Notes: a model not told the origin generated them from the sequence alone. 64,000 bases of DNA from Nocardiopsis alborubida (GCF_012396365.1 NZ_JAAXPG010000005.1:1-64000); one strand, 5' to 3'; positions 1 to 12,221 are shown, numbered from the stretch's first letter. Translations and numbers: made by a program.

Positions 1-1154
1 CGTCCTCCCCGGGAGAAGGAGGTGATGTGGTCGGCCTGGCACCAGGTGATCGGCACCTCGCACCCGCCCGGATGCGCGCACGTGGCGTGCCCGTGGAAGG
101 CTGCCGTGCGCTGTCGGGCGGAGGCCAACCGGCGACTGTGGCCCACGTCCAGCACGTGTCCGGTGGGGGGTGCGGTGAGCATCCGTACCACCTCCGCGTC
201 GGCGGCGAGTTCGTGCACCACACCGGCCGGAACCACCCGGCCGCGCTCGTCCAAAGCGGGCCTCTCCTGGCTTTCGGCGTCCAGGTAGGTCTGCACGGGC
301 ACCAGGATGCGGATCTGCGCCAACGGAGCAGGGATGTTGTCACACCCGGTGTGGGTGGTGGCAAAACGTAGCGCCGCGATGAGCGCGTCGTGCTCACGCT
401 GAGACCGGCTACGGGTGTCCTCTTGCCCGGGTGGGGTGGTGAAGGTGTCGATGGCCGCACGCACGATCAACGCGTCCCCGGCCCCACCCCAGGCCTGGAG
501 TTGGTAGCTGCCCTGGAACGTGTCATGCACAGCCAGACCACGCCCGGCGTGGGCGGCCTCGTGGTCACGGTCCAGGCGGTGGGGGTCCAAACGGTAAGCG
601 ACCTGGCGGGCCACCGACTGGAGCTGGTTGACCGACAACGCGGGACGCTCTGCCTTGGCCGCCACCAGAGCGGACTCAAACCCGCCTCGGTAGCCCTGCT
701 CGTCGGGGAAATGCTGGGCATCGCGGGTCTGGACGGCTTTGTCGGTTACCTTGGCGATCGCCACCGCCTCACCCAAGGCCACCACGCCCTCTTCCACCGC
801 CTCGGCGGTGGCGGGCAGGGTCTCCTCGTGCACGTGCTGGGCCAGACGGGCCAAATCCTTGGCCTGGGCGGTGGGCATCTTGCCGTGGTGCACCAGCCAC
901 TTGTCCAGAGTGGCGTAACCGCTGTAGCGGGCCACCTCACCGCGCGCGTACAAACGCGCCATCCGCGCCAGCGCCTGGTAGCGGATCTTCTCCACCTGGT
1001 CCCACAGGGCGGCGACTTCCTCGGCGGCGGCCTCGTCCGCCCCCGGCGGCACTTCGGCATCCAACACCTGGTCGATGATCTCGCGCGCACCGGCCAGCGC
1101 GGCCACCGCCGGGGAACAAACCCCGGGGGCCGCGTCGGGCGCTGCAAGCATCAT
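1..1154 (-). CDS. DUF222/HNH endonuclease domain protein (13E12 repeat family), 3' end cut by window edge
   Basis: The minus-strand frame is open from the window edge to about 1160 with no stop. The translation has a helical DUF222 region (roughly residues 20-330) rich in Ala, Glu and Gln. It ends with the start of an HNH nuclease module: a CAHPGGC segment followed by ITWCQADHI, which supplies the paired Cys and the first Asp-His of the motif. The catalytic His/Asn half lies off the window. Two starts are possible. ATG at 1160 sits directly on the AGAGG sequence, so the ATG at 1154, seven bases from AGAGG, is preferred. Family members are multicopy in actinobacteria and mostly of unproven function, with mobile-DNA links suspected. 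The family call is firm and the function is not. Confidence 0.85.
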   Translation of the reverse strand, partial: MMLAAPDAAPGVCSPAVAALAGAREIIDQVLDAEVPPGADEAAAEEVAALWDQVEKIRYQALARMARLYARGEVARYSGYATLDKWLVHHGKMPTAQAKDLARLAQHVHEETLPATAEAVEEGVVALGEAVAIAKVTDKAVQTRDAQHFPDEQGYRGGFESALVAAKAERPALSVNQLQSVARQVAYRLDPHRLDRDHEAAHAGRGLAVHDTFQGSYQLQAWGGAGDALIVRAAIDTFTTPPGQEDTRSRSQREHDALIAALRFATTHTGCDNIPAPLAQIRILVPVQTYLDAESQERPALDERGRVVPAGVVHELAADAEVVRMLTAPPTGHVLDVGHSRRLASARQRTAAFHGHATCAHPGGCEVPITWCQADHITSFSRGG

Positions 1155-1160
1155 CTCCAT

Positions 1161-1886
1161 ACCTCTTATTATAAGCCAACAGCAGCCATTGAGCCAGAAT
1201 TCACAGCACCGAATTGCCCGCCCTTCCGGCTTTCTCTCGCGGGAGGCTTGTCCTTCATTGATAAGCCACAATTGGGACAAACCGAAAGGCGCCAGAAAGG
1301 GCGCGGAAGAAATGATCCCTCGCCGGGGGTGCCACCGTCGCCCACCCCCGACCACAGGGGCCAAAGACGCCATCCGAGGCGGGAGGACCCGCCTGCCGTT
1401 GGCGCCGACGCAGCAGAGCCCAGCCGTCCCCGAACCCCGGGCGTTGGTCGCCCTGGGCCAGCCGCTCCTGCCTTTGGTGCCGCTTTTCGTCGGGGACCCT
1501 CGCCCCCACCGGACGACTACCGTTTATCGGAGTCCGTTTCACTTCGCGGCAGCGGGTGCGCTTTCGTTGCCGCCAGCAACCCCCGTCAAGAGCAGCGTAG
1601 GGGAGAGACCTGATGGCGGCCCCTCCCTGCCCCTCAACCCATTACTCCCTTTGGGGGCGGGTGTTTGAGGGCACACCAAAATACGCGTGGGTGGGATCCC
1701 CCCTATTTCCAGGAAACCATCCCCGCCCCTCCCCGGGACACCCCCAACCACCACCTGTGGAAAACGTGGAGGACACGGGAAGGGCCCCGGGCGATCGCCC
1801 GGGGCCCGAGGCCCTTCGTCGTTCTGTCGGCTGCGGTTAGGTCAGGAGTCGAACCCTCAGGTGTCGAACCCTCAGGTGTCGAACCC
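1161..1886. other. Long intergenic stretch, no convincing gene
   Basis: About 720 bases separate the DUF222 gene from the end of the Met/Gly-rich membrane protein gene. The part near 1160-1300 is clearly less GC-rich than its surroundings (for example the TTATTATAAG patch at 1165-1175) and probably holds the promoter of the minus-strand DUF222 gene. Open frames in 1255-1660 lack the strong third-position GC of real genes here. A perfect palindrome at 1782-1807 is listed separately. Confidence 0.6.
1782..1807 (-). terminator. Perfect 26-bp palindrome, likely terminator
   Basis: The bases read identically on both strands across the full 26 positions, centred on GCGATCGC. The palindrome lies 80 bases past the stop of the minus-strand membrane protein gene. 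It has no T-tract, so termination is inferred from position and stem strength only. Confidence 0.5.
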
Positions 1887-1889
1887 TCA
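1842..1889 (-). repeat. 15-bp tandem repeat carrying four in-frame stops
   Basis: On the minus strand the unit TGAGGGTTCGACACC is repeated three times with small changes. In the frame of the upstream gene each unit reads stop-Gly-Phe-Asp-Thr/Ser, so TGA falls at 1887-1889, 1872-1874, 1857-1859 and 1842-1844. The repeat continues the Gly-Phe-Asp periodicity of the protein's C-terminus past its stop codon. Confidence 0.8.
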
Positions 1890-3164
1890 GAAGTCGAAGC
1901 CTCCGAAGTCGCCGCCCCCGAAGTCCCCGCCTCCGAAGTCGCCTCCGCCGAAGTCCTCCCCGGCGCCGACCTCACCGCCGCCCATGCCCATGCCCATACC
2001 CATGCCCATCATCGACCCCATCATGGAGCCCATCATCATGCCGGTGAACATGCCCATCATCATGTCGGTGCCGAAGTAGCCGCCCGCGTAGGGCGAGTAG
2101 GCCGGACCGGCGTCGTAGTACGGGCGGCGCTGGCCGTTGACCTCGACCAGGCGGACGTCGGGGTGACCACCGGTGCGTACCGCGTGCGCGCAGTCGGCGC
2201 AGGCGGTGACCTCGCGGGGCGCGCCGCCGGGCGGGGCCCAGGTCACGTCCTCCACGGACGGGCCGTGCTGCGGGTTGAAGAAGCAGGGGCCGCGCCGCTC
2301 GGGCACCGGGTCGCCGTTGAGGCGGGCCCGGGTGGCGGTCATGTAGTACCGGCCGTCCTCCAGCGAGCTGGTGACCAGGCGGACCTGCTCGGGCTCGCGG
2401 ATGTTGTCCAGCTGGGCCTTGGCCTGGTCGTAGGCGTCCATGGCCTGGGAGTAGTCGTTGCGGGTGGCGTCGTCGACCTTGGAGACGTCGATCTCCAGCC
2501 TGGCGACGTCCTCACCGAGGCGCACGACGTCCTCGGTGGCCATCTGCCTGATCTCCTCCAGCTGCTTGGCCTTCTCCGCCTCGCGCTTCTTCCGCTGGTT
2601 GTAGACGAACCAGCCGCCCGCGGCGACGATCACCAGCAGGAGTCCGAGGAGCACGAACCCGGAGGTGGCCCCGGCCTGCTCGGCCTCCTCGACCTGGGTG
2701 GCGGCGTCGGGGACGGCGACGAGGGTGTCGACCTGGTTGCCGCCGCCCTCCCGCATGGCGATCTCCCGGATGGCCTCGGTGTCCTCGACGTTGGGGGACA
2801 TGACCTGGAAGGTCTGGCTGCCCGCGAACACGCCGTAGACCCCGTCCCCGACCTCGTCCATGACGGGGTTCATCAGGGCGTCGAGACCGGCCTGGGAGGA
2901 GATGCTGTCGGTGGGCAGGATCACGTAGTAGACGGGGACGTCCGCGTCGGCGGCCGTCGTCTCCAGGATTCCCTGCTCGGCCTCGGGGATCGCGTCGATG
3001 CTCGGATCGACGAAGACGTTGTCGTTCCCGAGCTCCTCGGCGATCGCCTGGGACTCGGGCGGTTGGGTCTGGGTATCGGCCGAGGCGGGCACCACTGCGG
3101 CGCTCACCATCGCCGCCGCGAGTCCGGCGGTCAGCACTGTGGGTGTTACCAAGCGGCGCAACAT
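1887..3164 (-). CDS. Membrane-anchored protein with Met/Gly-rich C-terminal tail
   Basis: The 425-aa product begins with an export signal (MLRRLVTPTVLTAG, ending near PASA at about residue 29). An extracytoplasmic domain of about 130 residues follows, then one membrane segment near 165-190 (SGFVLLGLLLVIVAAGGWFV) and a charged coiled-coil-like stretch. A possible metal ribbon follows (GPCFF..QHGP and CADCAH). The tail is exceptionally rich in Met and Gly (MMMGMFTGMMMG, then runs of MGMG) and closes with four GGGDF-type repeats. ATG at 3164 is preferred over an upstream start because AGAGGA lies a few bases before it. The extracellular part resembles proteins annotated only as hypothetical in actinobacteria. 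Function is unknown; metal sensing or binding is speculation. Confidence 0.8.
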   Translation of the reverse strand: MLRRLVTPTVLTAGLAAAMVSAAVVPASADTQTQPPESQAIAEELGNDNVFVDPSIDAIPEAEQGILETTAADADVPVYYVILPTDSISSQAGLDALMNPVMDEVGDGVYGVFAGSQTFQVMSPNVEDTEAIREIAMREGGGNQVDTLVAVPDAATQVEEAEQAGATSGFVLLGLLLVIVAAGGWFVYNQRKKREAEKAKQLEEIRQMATEDVVRLGEDVARLEIDVSKVDDATRNDYSQAMDAYDQAKAQLDNIREPEQVRLVTSSLEDGRYYMTATRARLNGDPVPERRGPCFFNPQHGPSVEDVTWAPPGGAPREVTACADCAHAVRTGGHPDVRLVEVNGQRRPYYDAGPAYSPYAGGYFGTDMMMGMFTGMMMGSMMGSMMGMGMGMGMGGGEVGAGEDFGGGDFGGGDFGGGDFGGFDF

Positions 3165-3256
3165 GATCGTTCCTCTCGCCTCCCTCTCCAACCTAGACGA
3201 ACGGGTGCCCCCGCGGGGTTCCCCCTGTGCCGGATCTCACCGGACGTACACGCGGC

Positions 3257-3287
3257 GCGGCCCGCCGGAAGCGCTCCGGCGGGCCGC
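3257..3287 (-). terminator. Intrinsic terminator of the DAACS symporter gene
   Basis: Two perfect 13-base arms (GCGGCCCGCCGGA and its complement) enclose a 5-base loop, 21 bases beyond the symporter stop codon. Confidence 0.75.
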
Positions 3288-3308
3288 TGGGGACGGGGGA
3301 GAGGCGTG

Positions 3309-4751
3309 TCAGCCCTGGCCGGAGGCCCCGGCGGGAACCTTCTGCACACCGGGTTCGCCGACCTCGCCCTCGACGTCGTCGTGCGCCTCGTCCAGCGGCA
3401 CGAAGCCGGAGGCGTCGCGCGGCGCGTGGTAGCGGGCCACGTCCAGGATGCCCTCGCGCTTGGCGACGATGGTCGGGACCAGCGCCTGACCGGCCACGTT
3501 GACCGCGGTGCGGCCCATGTCCAGGATCGGGTCGACGGCCAGCAGCAGGCCCACTCCCTCCAGGGGCAGGCCCAGGGTGGACAGGGTCAGGGTCAGCATG
3601 ACCGTCGCGCCGGTGGTCCCGGCGGTCGCGGCCGAACCGATCACCGACACGAACACGATCAGCAGGTAGTCGGTGAGGCCCAGGCTGATGCCGGGGAAGA
3701 ACTGGGCGATGAAGATCGCCGAGATCGCCGGGTAGATGGCGGCGCAGCCGTCCATCTTGGTGGTGGCGCCGAAGGGCACGGCGAACGCGGAGTAGTAGCG
3801 CGGCACGCCCAGGTTCTGCTCGGTCACGCGCTGGGTGACGGGCATGGTGCCCATCGAGGAGCGGGACACGAAGGCCAGCTGGACCGCGGGCCACACGCCG
3901 CTGAAGTACTTCACCGGGGACAGGCCGTTGAGGCGTGCGAGCACCGGGTAGACGACGAACAGCACCAGCGCCAGGCCGATGTAGATGGTCAGCGCGAACT
4001 TGCCCAGGGCGCCGATGGTGGTCCAGCCGTAGCTGTACACGGCGTTGCCGAGCAGACCCACGGTGCCGATCGGGGCCAGGCGGATGATCCACCACAGGGC
4101 CTTGAGCACGATCTGGAGCGCGGAGTCGGTGAAGGCGATGAAGGGCTCGGCGGCCTTGCCGACCTTGATCGCGGCGATGCCCAGGACGATGGCGATGACG
4201 ATCAGCTGGAGGACGTTGAAGTCCAGCGAGGCGCTGAAGCTGCCGTCGTCGGCGGAGGACACGCTCGCGCCCAGACCGAGGAAGTTGGCGGGGACGATGC
4301 TCTCGATGAACGCCATCCAGGAGCCGGTGCCCGAGGGCTCGGCGGCGGTGGCGGCGTCCACGCCGCTGTTGACGCCGGGCCGCACGATCAGGCCCAGGGC
4401 GATGCCGATGCCCACCGCGACCAGGGCGGTCCCACCGAACCACAGCAGGGTCTTCCAGGCCAGCCGCGCCGCGTTGGTGACGTTGCGCAGGTTGGCGATG
4501 GAGGAGATGACGGCGAGGACGATCAGCGGCGGGACGATGGTCCGCAGCAGCGTGACGAAGGTCGAGCCGATGGTGTCGAGGGTGACGGCGAGCCAGTTGG
4601 TGGCGTCACCGGTCTCGGGGTCGGGCGGGCTGAGCTGGAAGGCGACGGCGCCCAGGACGACGCCGAGGACCAGGCCCGCCAGGACCTGTGCCGCGAACGG
4701 GAAACGGAGGGTTCTGCGCTTCTTGGGCGCGCCTGTGCTCTGTGCGGACAC
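3309..4751 (-). CDS. Dicarboxylate/amino acid:cation symporter (DAACS family)
   Basis: The 480-aa product is a multi-pass inner-membrane carrier of the GltP/DctA fold. Family marks are the Ser-rich hairpin SRSSMGTMP near residue 297 and the DMGRTAVNV motif near 411, which contacts substrate carboxylates. The TM7 motif, normally NMDGT and part of the sodium sites, reads KMDGC here (residues 332-336), so Lys replaces the Asn. A GTG start at 4751 is chosen because CTGGAG lies nine bases upstream and the encoded Pro-rich extension before it looks non-coding. Substrate (C4-dicarboxylate, glutamate or aspartate) cannot be fixed from sequence. The gene is monocistronic with its own terminator. Confidence 0.9.
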   Translation of the reverse strand: MSAQSTGAPKKRRTLRFPFAAQVLAGLVLGVVLGAVAFQLSPPDPETGDATNWLAVTLDTIGSTFVTLLRTIVPPLIVLAVISSIANLRNVTNAARLAWKTLLWFGGTALVAVGIGIALGLIVRPGVNSGVDAATAAEPSGTGSWMAFIESIVPANFLGLGASVSSADDGSFSASLDFNVLQLIVIAIVLGIAAIKVGKAAEPFIAFTDSALQIVLKALWWIIRLAPIGTVGLLGNAVYSYGWTTIGALGKFALTIYIGLALVLFVVYPVLARLNGLSPVKYFSGVWPAVQLAFVSRSSMGTMPVTQRVTEQNLGVPRYYSAFAVPFGATTKMDGCAAIYPAISAIFIAQFFPGISLGLTDYLLIVFVSVIGSAATAGTTGATVMLTLTLSTLGLPLEGVGLLLAVDPILDMGRTAVNVAGQALVPTIVAKREGILDVARYHAPRDASGFVPLDEAHDDVEGEVGEPGVQKVPAGASGQG

Positions 4752-5227
4752 GGGATGGGACTCCAGTGGTGGTGAAGGCGGCCGGAGGGGTGGGTACGGC
4801 GGAGCGGTCGGCGCCGCCGGGGTTTCCGGCACGGGAAACGGCGGGCATCACCGAGGGGATGGTGACGCGGGGAAGGGTGCGCGGCGCGCTGCCCGTGAGG
4901 GCGCGCGTGAACCTAGCGACACGCCTGACAGCCGCGGCGGCACAGGTCGATGTGCCACCGTCGCGTCAGTCCCCAGATGTTCGTCACAGACAAGGACAAT
5001 AACGTTCGTTCCTTATCTATTCCATACGCGGGTGTCGACAACTTGCTGTCCCTGGCGCCACATCGTCCACTCCACGGGCTCTGCGGCGGGTTCCGCCCGG
5101 CGTGGATGCGTCGAGGATCACTTCAGGGGCGGGGCCAGGTGGGACAATCTGTGGAGAACACCGTTACAGGGTGACAGTGATGGCTACCGTGGGCGACGAG
5201 AACGATCCGATGATCGGAGGCCGTGAC
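4752..5227. other. Intergenic region between symporter and Uma2 remnant
   Basis: About 475 bases lie between two diverging transcription units. The stretch 4990-5060 is AT-richer (GTTCGTTCCTTATCTATTCC) and is the likeliest place for promoters. No gene, repeat or clear operator was recognised. Confidence 0.4.
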
Positions 5228-5450
5228 ATGTCCGTTCCAGCAGTGGCAGTACGCCCGGGCCCTGAGACCGATGGTGCGGTACCGCTCCCGATGCCGCCGC
5301 AGGACGGGTTCACCGCCGAGGACCTCGACCGCATCCCGGATCTTCCGCCTCACACCGAGCTCATCGACGGCAGTCTGGTACTGGTGAGGCCCCAGAAGCT
5401 GTTCCACATGCTCTTCCTTGAACTGCCTGACCGACATCCTGCACCGCTGA
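5228..5450 (+). pseudogene. Uma2-family (DUF820) nuclease remnant, frameshifted and truncated
   Basis: A well-placed GGAGG precedes ATG 5228. About 65 residues match the N-terminus of Uma2 proteins (DGFTAEDLDRIPDLPPHTEL, then IDGSLVLVRPQ and FHMLFL). The homologous reading then moves one base near 5415-5422 to give NCLTDILHR and meets a TGA at 5448. The normal family length is about 190 residues and the PD-(D/E)XK catalytic part is absent. In the original frame the ORF instead runs to 5527, into the end of the carboxylase gene. A non-functional remnant is the simplest reading. Confidence 0.7.
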
Positions 5451-5462
5451 CCACATGCGGAA

Positions 5463-5489
5463 GGGAGGCGCCGGCGGCCGGCACCTCCC
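5463..5489 (-). terminator. Terminator of the acyl-CoA carboxylase alpha gene
   Basis: A 12-bp stem with one G-T pair (GGGAGGCGCCGG and CCGGCACCTCCC) and a 3-base loop lies 25 bases past the stop of the minus-strand alpha-subunit gene. Confidence 0.65.
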
Positions 5490-5513
5490 CCTCACCCGCG
5501 TGCGGTGCGGACG

Positions 5514-7280
5514 TTAGGCGTCCTTGATCTCGCAGACCACCGCGCCGTTGCCCACGGTCTCGCCCGCGGTGATCTTCAGCCCGGTCACCGTCCCGGCCTT
5601 GTGCGCGTTGAGCGGCTGCTCCATCTTCATGGCCTCGATGACGACCACGGTGTCGCCCTCGGCGACCTGCTGGCCCTCCTCGGCCACCAGCTTGACCACG
5701 GTGCCCTGCATCGGCGAGACCAGCGAGTCACCGCCGACCGCCACGGTGTTCCCGCCGCCCCTGCGCGCGGCCCGCCTCCTGCGTGCGCCGCCCGCGGCCG
5801 GGGCGGCGGACGCGGCGCCCAGGCCCGCGGGCAGCACCACCTCCACGCGCCTGCCGCCCACCTCGACGGTGACCCTCTCGCGCTCGGCCTCGACCGGCTC
5901 GCCCGGGGTGCCCGACCACGGCTCGATGGTGTTCTCGAACTCGGTCTCGATCCAGCGCGTGTACACCCCGAACGGCTGCTCGGGGTCGTCCGGAGCGAAG
6001 GCCGGGTCGCTCACCACGGCCTGGTGGAAGGGGATCACCGTGGGCATGCCGCCGACCGTGAACTCGGCCAGGGCCCGCCGTGAGCGCTGGAGCGCCTCCT
6101 GGCGCGTGCGGCCCGTCACCACGAGCTTGGCGACCATCGAGTCGAAGGCCTGGGGCACCGTGAACCCGGCCTCGCAGCCGGTGTCCACGCGCACGCCCGG
6201 GCCGCCGGGCAGGCTCAGCTCGGTGATGGTGCCCGGCGCGGGCATGAAGTTCCGTCCGGCGTCCTCGGCGTTGATGCGGAACTCGAAGGAGTGCCCGCGC
6301 ACCTCGGGGTCGCCGTAGCCCAGCTCCTCGCCGTCGGCGATGCGGAACATCTCCCGGACCAGGTCGATCCCGGTGACCTCCTCGGTCACGGGGTGCTCGA
6401 CCTGGAGGCGGGTGTTGACCTCCAGGAAGGAGATGGTGCCGTCCACGCCCACCAGGAACTCGCACGTGCCCGCGCCGGTGTACCCGGCCTCGGCGAGGAT
6501 GGCCTTGGAGGAGGTGTGCAGCCGCTCCATCTGCTCCGCGGACAGGAACGGCGCGGGCGCCTCCTCCACCAGCTTCTGGTGGCGCCTCTGGAGCGAGCAG
6601 TCGCGGGTGGAGACCACCACGACGTTGCCGTGGGTGTCGGCCAGGCACTGGGTCTCCACGTGCCGGGGCCTGTCCAGGTAGCGCTCCACGAAGCACTCGC
6701 CGCGCCCGAAGGCGGTGACCGCCTCGCGCACCGCGGACTCGTAGGCGTCGGCGACCTCGTCCAGGGTGTGGGCGACCTTGAGGCCGCGCCCGCCGCCGCC
6801 GAAGGCGGCCTTGATCGCGATGGGCAGGCCGTGCTCCTCGGCGAAGGCGACGACCTCCTCGGCCGACTCGACGGGGTCGGCGGTGCCCGCCACCAGCGGG
6901 GCGCCGACCTTCTGGGCGATGTGGCGGGCCTGGACCTTGTCGCCCAGGGCGGTGATCGCCGCGGGGGGCGGGCCGATCCAGGTCAGCCCGGCGTCGATGA
7001 CGGCCCGGGCGAAGTCGGCGTTCTCGGCCAGGAACCCGTAGCCGGGGTGGACGGCGTCCGCCCCGGAGGCCTGGGCCACCGCCAGGAGTTTGGCGATGTC
7101 CAGGTAGGAGTCGGCCGGGGTGGCGCCGCCCAGCGCGTGGGCCTCGTCGGCGACCTTGACGTGCAGGGCGTCCAGGTCGGGCTCGGCGTAGACGGCGACG
7201 CTGGCGAGTCCGGCGTCGCGGCAGGCGCGGGCGATGCGCACGGCGATCTCGCCGCGGTTGGCGATCAGTACTTTACGCAC
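5514..7280 (-). CDS. accA: Acyl-CoA (acetyl/propionyl-CoA) carboxylase alpha subunit, biotin carboxylase-BCCP fusion
   Basis: The 588-aa protein joins an ATP-grasp biotin carboxylase (about residues 1-450) to a C-terminal biotin carrier domain. Visible marks are the N-terminal [16 protein letters not shown], the Gly-rich ATP loop [11 protein letters not shown], the catalytic HVETQ and [11 protein letters not shown] segments, and the biotinylation site EAMKM with Lys at about 552. It carboxylates the tethered biotin from bicarbonate and ATP. The beta subunit then transfers the carboxyl group to acetyl- or propionyl-CoA for malonyl- and methylmalonyl-CoA. It follows the beta and epsilon genes after an 82-base gap. 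In Streptomyces such alpha subunits serve several beta subunits, so exact substrate is uncertain. Confidence 0.95.
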   Translation of the reverse strand: MRKVLIANRGEIAVRIARACRDAGLASVAVYAEPDLDALHVKVADEAHALGGATPADSYLDIAKLLAVAQASGADAVHPGYGFLAENADFARAVIDAGLTWIGPPPAAITALGDKVQARHIAQKVGAPLVAGTADPVESAEEVVAFAEEHGLPIAIKAAFGGGGRGLKVAHTLDEVADAYESAVREAVTAFGRGECFVERYLDRPRHVETQCLADTHGNVVVVSTRDCSLQRRHQKLVEEAPAPFLSAEQMERLHTSSKAILAEAGYTGAGTCEFLVGVDGTISFLEVNTRLQVEHPVTEEVTGIDLVREMFRIADGEELGYGDPEVRGHSFEFRINAEDAGRNFMPAPGTITELSLPGGPGVRVDTGCEAGFTVPQAFDSMVAKLVVTGRTRQEALQRSRRALAEFTVGGMPTVIPFHQAVVSDPAFAPDDPEQPFGVYTRWIETEFENTIEPWSGTPGEPVEAERERVTVEVGGRRVEVVLPAGLGAASAAPAAGGARRRRAARRGGGNTVAVGGDSLVSPMQGTVVKLVAEEGQQVAEGDTVVVIEAMKMEQPLNAHKAGTVTGLKITAGETVGNGAVVCEIKDA

Positions 7281-7362
7281 GGTGGAAATCCTTCTGCTCG
7301 GCGCGGGGCGGACAGCGCGCCGACCGCTCCATGGAGAGTCTGTGTGTGGGGGGACGACGGGG

Positions 7363-7587
7363 TCATCGCGTGCTCAGCCGCCAGGCGCCGGGGCCCGGAC
7401 GCGGCGGGGCGCCGCGCACCAGGCGCGAGCGGTCCCGCCACCCGGACGGGTGCTCGGGTTCGGGCTCCTCGGCCGCACGGGCGGCCCGGGCGCGGGCGCT
7501 GAGCACGGCGGCCAGGGCCGCGAGCTCCTCGGCGGTGGGCCCGCCGCGGACCACGGCCAGGTGCGGCGGGTTCTTCGGCGCGCTCAC
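7363..7587 (-). CDS. pccE: Acyl-CoA carboxylase epsilon subunit
   Basis: This 74-residue protein starts at GTG 7587, overlapping the beta-subunit stop in a GTGA junction, which implies translational coupling. The sequence [20 protein letters not shown] is the conserved epsilon core, followed by an Ala/Arg helix and a basic tail ending near a conserved-type W (SGWRDRSR). Epsilon subunits of actinobacterial carboxylases bind the beta hexamer and raise activity of the complex. The short length and position between beta and alpha genes fit that role. Confidence 0.88.
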   Translation of the reverse strand: MSAPKNPPHLAVVRGGPTAEELAALAAVLSARARAARAAEEPEPEHPSGWRDRSRLVRGAPPRPGPGAWRLSTR

Positions 7588-9194
7588 AGCGGGATGTTCC
7601 CGTGCTTCTTGGGCGGCAGCTGCTTGCGCTTGTTGCGCAGGGCCTTGAGGGACTTGGCGATCCGGACACGCGTCTCGGAGGGCATGATGACCCCGTCCAC
7701 GTACCCCCGCTCGGCCGCGGAGTAGGGGTTGAGGAGGGTGTCCTCGTACTCGCCGACGAGCCGGGTGCGCTCGGCCTCGACGTCGTCCGCGGCGGCCAGG
7801 GTGCGCCGGTGCAGGATGTTCACCGCGCCCTGGGCGCCCATGACCGCGATCTGCGCCGTGGGCCAGGCCAGGTTGACGTCGGCGCCCAGGTGCTTGGAGC
7901 CCATGACGTCGTAGGCGCCGCCGAAGGCCTTGCGCGTGATGACGGTGATCAGGGGCACCGTGGCCTCGGCGTAGGCGTACAGCAGCTTGGCGCCGCGGCG
8001 GATGATGCCGTCCCACTCCTGGTCGGTGCCGGGCAGGAACCCGGGCACGTCCACGAAGGTCAGCACCGGCACGTTGAAGGCGTCGCAGGTGCGCACGAAG
8101 CGCGCGGCCTTCTCGGAGGCGTCGATGTCCAGGCAGCCCGCCAGGCTCATGGGCTGGTTGGCGACGATGCCGACGGACCGGCCGTCCACGCGGCCGAAGC
8201 CCACCACCATGTTCGTGGCGAACTGGGCGTGGACCTCCAGGAAGTCGCCGTCGTCCAGGACGGCCTCGACCACCGTGCGCATGTCGTAGGGCTGGTTGGC
8301 CGAGTCCGGGATGAACGCGTCCAGGGCCAGGTCGGCGTCGGTGGCCTCGTCGCCCGGGGCGTCCTCGGGAGGCAGAGGCGGCGCCTCCTCCAGGTTGTTG
8401 TCGGGCAGGTGCGAGAGCAGCGTCCGCACGTACTCGATCGCGTCCTGCTCGTCGGCGCCCATGTAGTGCGCCACACCCGACCTGGTGTTGTGGGTGCGGG
8501 CTCCGCCCAGCTCCTCCATGGAGACGTCCTCGCCGGTGACGGTCTTGATGACGTCGGGGCCGGTGATGAACATCTGCGAGGTCTCGTCCACCATCACGAC
8601 GAAGTCGGTGAGGGCGGGGGAGTAGACGTGGCCGCCCGCGGCGGCGCCCATGATCAGGGAGATCTGCGGGATGACGCCCGAGGCGTGGGTGTTGCGCTTG
8701 AAGATCTCGGCGTACAGGCCGAGCGCGACCACGCCCTCCTGGATGCGCGCGCCGCCGCCCTCGTTGATGCCCACGACGGGGCACCCGTTGGTGAGGGCGT
8801 GGTCGAGGACCTTGACGATCTTCTCGCCGTAGACCTCGCCCAGCGATCCGCCGAAGACGGTGACGTCCTGGCTGAACACGGCGACGGGTCGCCCGTCGAC
8901 CGTTCCGTGGCCGGTGACGACGCCGTCACCGTAGGGGCGGTTGTGCTCCAGGCCGAAGCTGGTGGAGCGGTGTCGGGCCAGGGCGTCGAACTCCACGAAC
9001 GAGCCGGGATCGAGCAGTGCGTCGATCCGCTCGCGGGCGGTCATCTTGCCTTTGGCGTGCTGTTTCTCGACGGCTCTAGCAGACCCTGCGTGTACGGCCT
9101 CGTACCGGCGTCGTTGCAGGTCGGCGAGCTTGCCCGCGGTCGTGTGGATGTCGATCTCGTCCGCGGACAGTGGTTCAGGGGCTTCGGTGGCCAT
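7584..9194 (-). CDS. pccB: Acyl-CoA carboxylase beta (carboxyltransferase) subunit, propionyl-CoA type
   Basis: The 536-aa product is a double crotonase-fold carboxyltransferase. N-domain marks include [28 protein letters not shown] and the [16 protein letters not shown] oxyanion region. C-domain marks include [28 protein letters not shown] and [17 protein letters not shown]. Asp at the residue after [14 protein letters not shown] loops and near the MGSK segment controls acetyl versus propionyl preference in the family. The overall sequence looks like PccB, though this is a family judgement. It is the first gene of a beta-epsilon-alpha operon on the minus strand, divergent from PEP carboxylase. 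Confidence 0.94.
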   Translation of the reverse strand: MATEAPEPLSADEIDIHTTAGKLADLQRRRYEAVHAGSARAVEKQHAKGKMTARERIDALLDPGSFVEFDALARHRSTSFGLEHNRPYGDGVVTGHGTVDGRPVAVFSQDVTVFGGSLGEVYGEKIVKVLDHALTNGCPVVGINEGGGARIQEGVVALGLYAEIFKRNTHASGVIPQISLIMGAAAGGHVYSPALTDFVVMVDETSQMFITGPDVIKTVTGEDVSMEELGGARTHNTRSGVAHYMGADEQDAIEYVRTLLSHLPDNNLEEAPPLPPEDAPGDEATDADLALDAFIPDSANQPYDMRTVVEAVLDDGDFLEVHAQFATNMVVGFGRVDGRSVGIVANQPMSLAGCLDIDASEKAARFVRTCDAFNVPVLTFVDVPGFLPGTDQEWDGIIRRGAKLLYAYAEATVPLITVITRKAFGGAYDVMGSKHLGADVNLAWPTAQIAVMGAQGAVNILHRRTLAAADDVEAERTRLVGEYEDTLLNPYSAAERGYVDGVIMPSETRVRIAKSLKALRNKRKQLPPKKHGNIPL

Positions 9195-9495
9195 AACTAC
9201 GCAGGTTAACCGCGAGAGATCGTCACACGGGAACCCAGCCCGGTGTTACCGACGGGTAGGTATGCTGCGGTGCCGCTCCGACCAGGCCCGTCGCCGGAGC
9301 CCGGATCCGGAGGGCGAGGAAGGCGCACGGAGCGTGCGCGCGGGGTCCGCGGATCGGAACGCGGCATCGCCGAAACCGCGTGAGGAAATGTGCTCTCCTT
9401 TCTTGTGAGCAACAATGGTTAACGTGCGGGCAAAACATCAGAAATGTGCCCCCGCGCACCTGGTGGCGGGTGCGATCTCTGTAGGGTCGGTGACC
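9195..9495. promoter_or_regulatory. Divergent promoter region between pccB and ppc
   Basis: About 300 bases separate the two divergent starts. The segment GTTACCGACGGGTAGGTATGCT near 9245 and the AT-richer block 9390-9430 could hold promoters on either strand. TAGGGT at 9482 lies so close to the ppc start that a leaderless transcript is possible. No operator was identified. Confidence 0.4.
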
Positions 9496-12141
<2,646 letters not shown>

Positions 12142-12155
12142 CCGCCGACCGGCCC

Positions 12156-12212
12156 GCACGCGCGAGGGCGCCCCGCACCCGGGAGGGGGTCGCGGGGCGC
12201 CCTCGCGCGTGC
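12156..12212. terminator. Bidirectional terminator between ppc and Uma2 gene
   Basis: Two perfect 21-base arms (12156-12176 and 12192-12212) flank a 15-base loop, placed between the converging stop codons at 12141 and 12222. Confidence 0.85.
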
Positions 12213-12221
12213 CTGAGCCCG

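Noticed and set aside
1255..1542. A 95-codon minus-strand open frame
   Set aside because: Third positions are not GC-biased as in genuine genes here, there is no ribosome site, and no family resemblance.
1842..1889. The GTCGAACCCTCAG repeats as a tRNA T-arm
   Set aside because: No acceptor, D or anticodon arm can be folded around it, and the repeat is explained by the protein tail.
1665..4775. A 1036-codon plus-strand open frame
   Set aside because: It is antisense to two well-supported genes; its His/Gly/Asp-rich translation is typical of a high-GC shadow frame.
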